A DNA stretch of 64,000 nt. It comes from Agaricus subrufescens (Eukaryota; Basidiomycota; Agaricomycetes; Agaricales; Agaricaceae). Of this stretch, positions 63,856 through 64,000 are shown in pieces (the first letter of the stretch is position 1; each line of letters opens with the position of its first letter). The position numbers were made by a program, and so were the translations under genes. The notes beneath the pieces were generated by a model, which ran no database searches, was not told the DNA's origin, and was given only the letters and a program-made list of their open reading frames with translations. The stretch covers positions 4,185,452-4,249,451 of the forward strand of contig CM057059.1 of NCBI GenBank assembly GCA_029945375.1, written 5' to 3'.

Positions 63856-64000
63856 AAGACAATGACTGCAAAGTCAGAACTAGATAGTTCCAATTAAGGG
63901 ATGGGTGTTGGCCTTAGCAATGCAAAGGTGCACTATGCCCTCCAGCAGGTTCTGGGTGCCCAGAGAGTGAGAGCAGACAAGAATGTGAGATGTGGAAAGC
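63856..64000. other. Right edge, nothing identified
   Basis: The last 145 bases contain no recognisable gene or repeat. Confidence 0.4.

Overview
This is a eukaryotic window, most likely from a fungus and probably a basidiomycete. The gene models have very short introns (about 40-60 nt) with GTAAGT-like donors, CTAAC branch points and CAG acceptors. The repeats are a Ty3/gypsy lineage with an 'FLWPEERKLMHH...AFAWDDSER' pol signature, Ty1/copia elements, a Tad/Deceiver-type LINE and Tc1/mariner. The species cannot be named from sequence alone. No rRNA, tRNA or CRISPR array was seen.

Layout. (1) 1-4.8 kb: low-copy genes: an acidic protein cut by the left edge, two hypothetical ORFs, a five-exon BAH-PHD chromatin-reader gene and a small coiled-coil gene, then a 129-bp CACTG-ended MITE. 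(2) 5.1-16.1 kb: a purine-rich, higher-order satellite built from ~45-bp units centred on GGCGCC, with a ~205-bp spacer recurring 12 times. It abuts (3) 16.1-20.7 kb: a second satellite of ~50-bp units that each form a hairpin. (4) 20.7-31 kb: two divergent genes whose C-termini look like a histone H3 fold. They share upstream sequence and lie among short tandem repeats and a TIR transposon with a 9-bp target duplication. A single-exon orphan gene lies at 29.9 kb. (5) 31-39 kb: decayed gypsy pieces around an intact four-exon gene for a 646-aa AT-hook protein. (6) 39-51.9 kb: a nest in which a copia element sits in gypsy sequence and a 7.8-kb LINE sits in the copia 5' LTR; a solo LTR and a fold-back element sit in the LINE. 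A gypsy fragment and a third copia remnant follow. (7) 52-59.4 kb: a 5'-truncated LINE carrying a Tc1-type MITE and a complete but stop-riddled 4957-bp copia. (8) 59.4-64 kb: broken Hsp70-like sequences around a heat-shock-element array, then a Tc1 element with an intact DD34E transposase inside an older MITE.

Taken together, the window is a TE- and satellite-rich, heterochromatin-like region. It also carries several candidate chromatin proteins: a BAH-PHD reader, two H3-fold-like proteins (one with a tail of repeated SUMO-consensus motifs) and an AT-hook protein. The histone-fold pair is the best candidate for something undescribed. The right-hand third looks poor in CpG, and copia and LINE stops repeatedly fall where CGA or TGG codons are expected. 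Both satellites are rich in CpG. This pattern fits cytosine methylation and deamination acting on the dispersed repeats.
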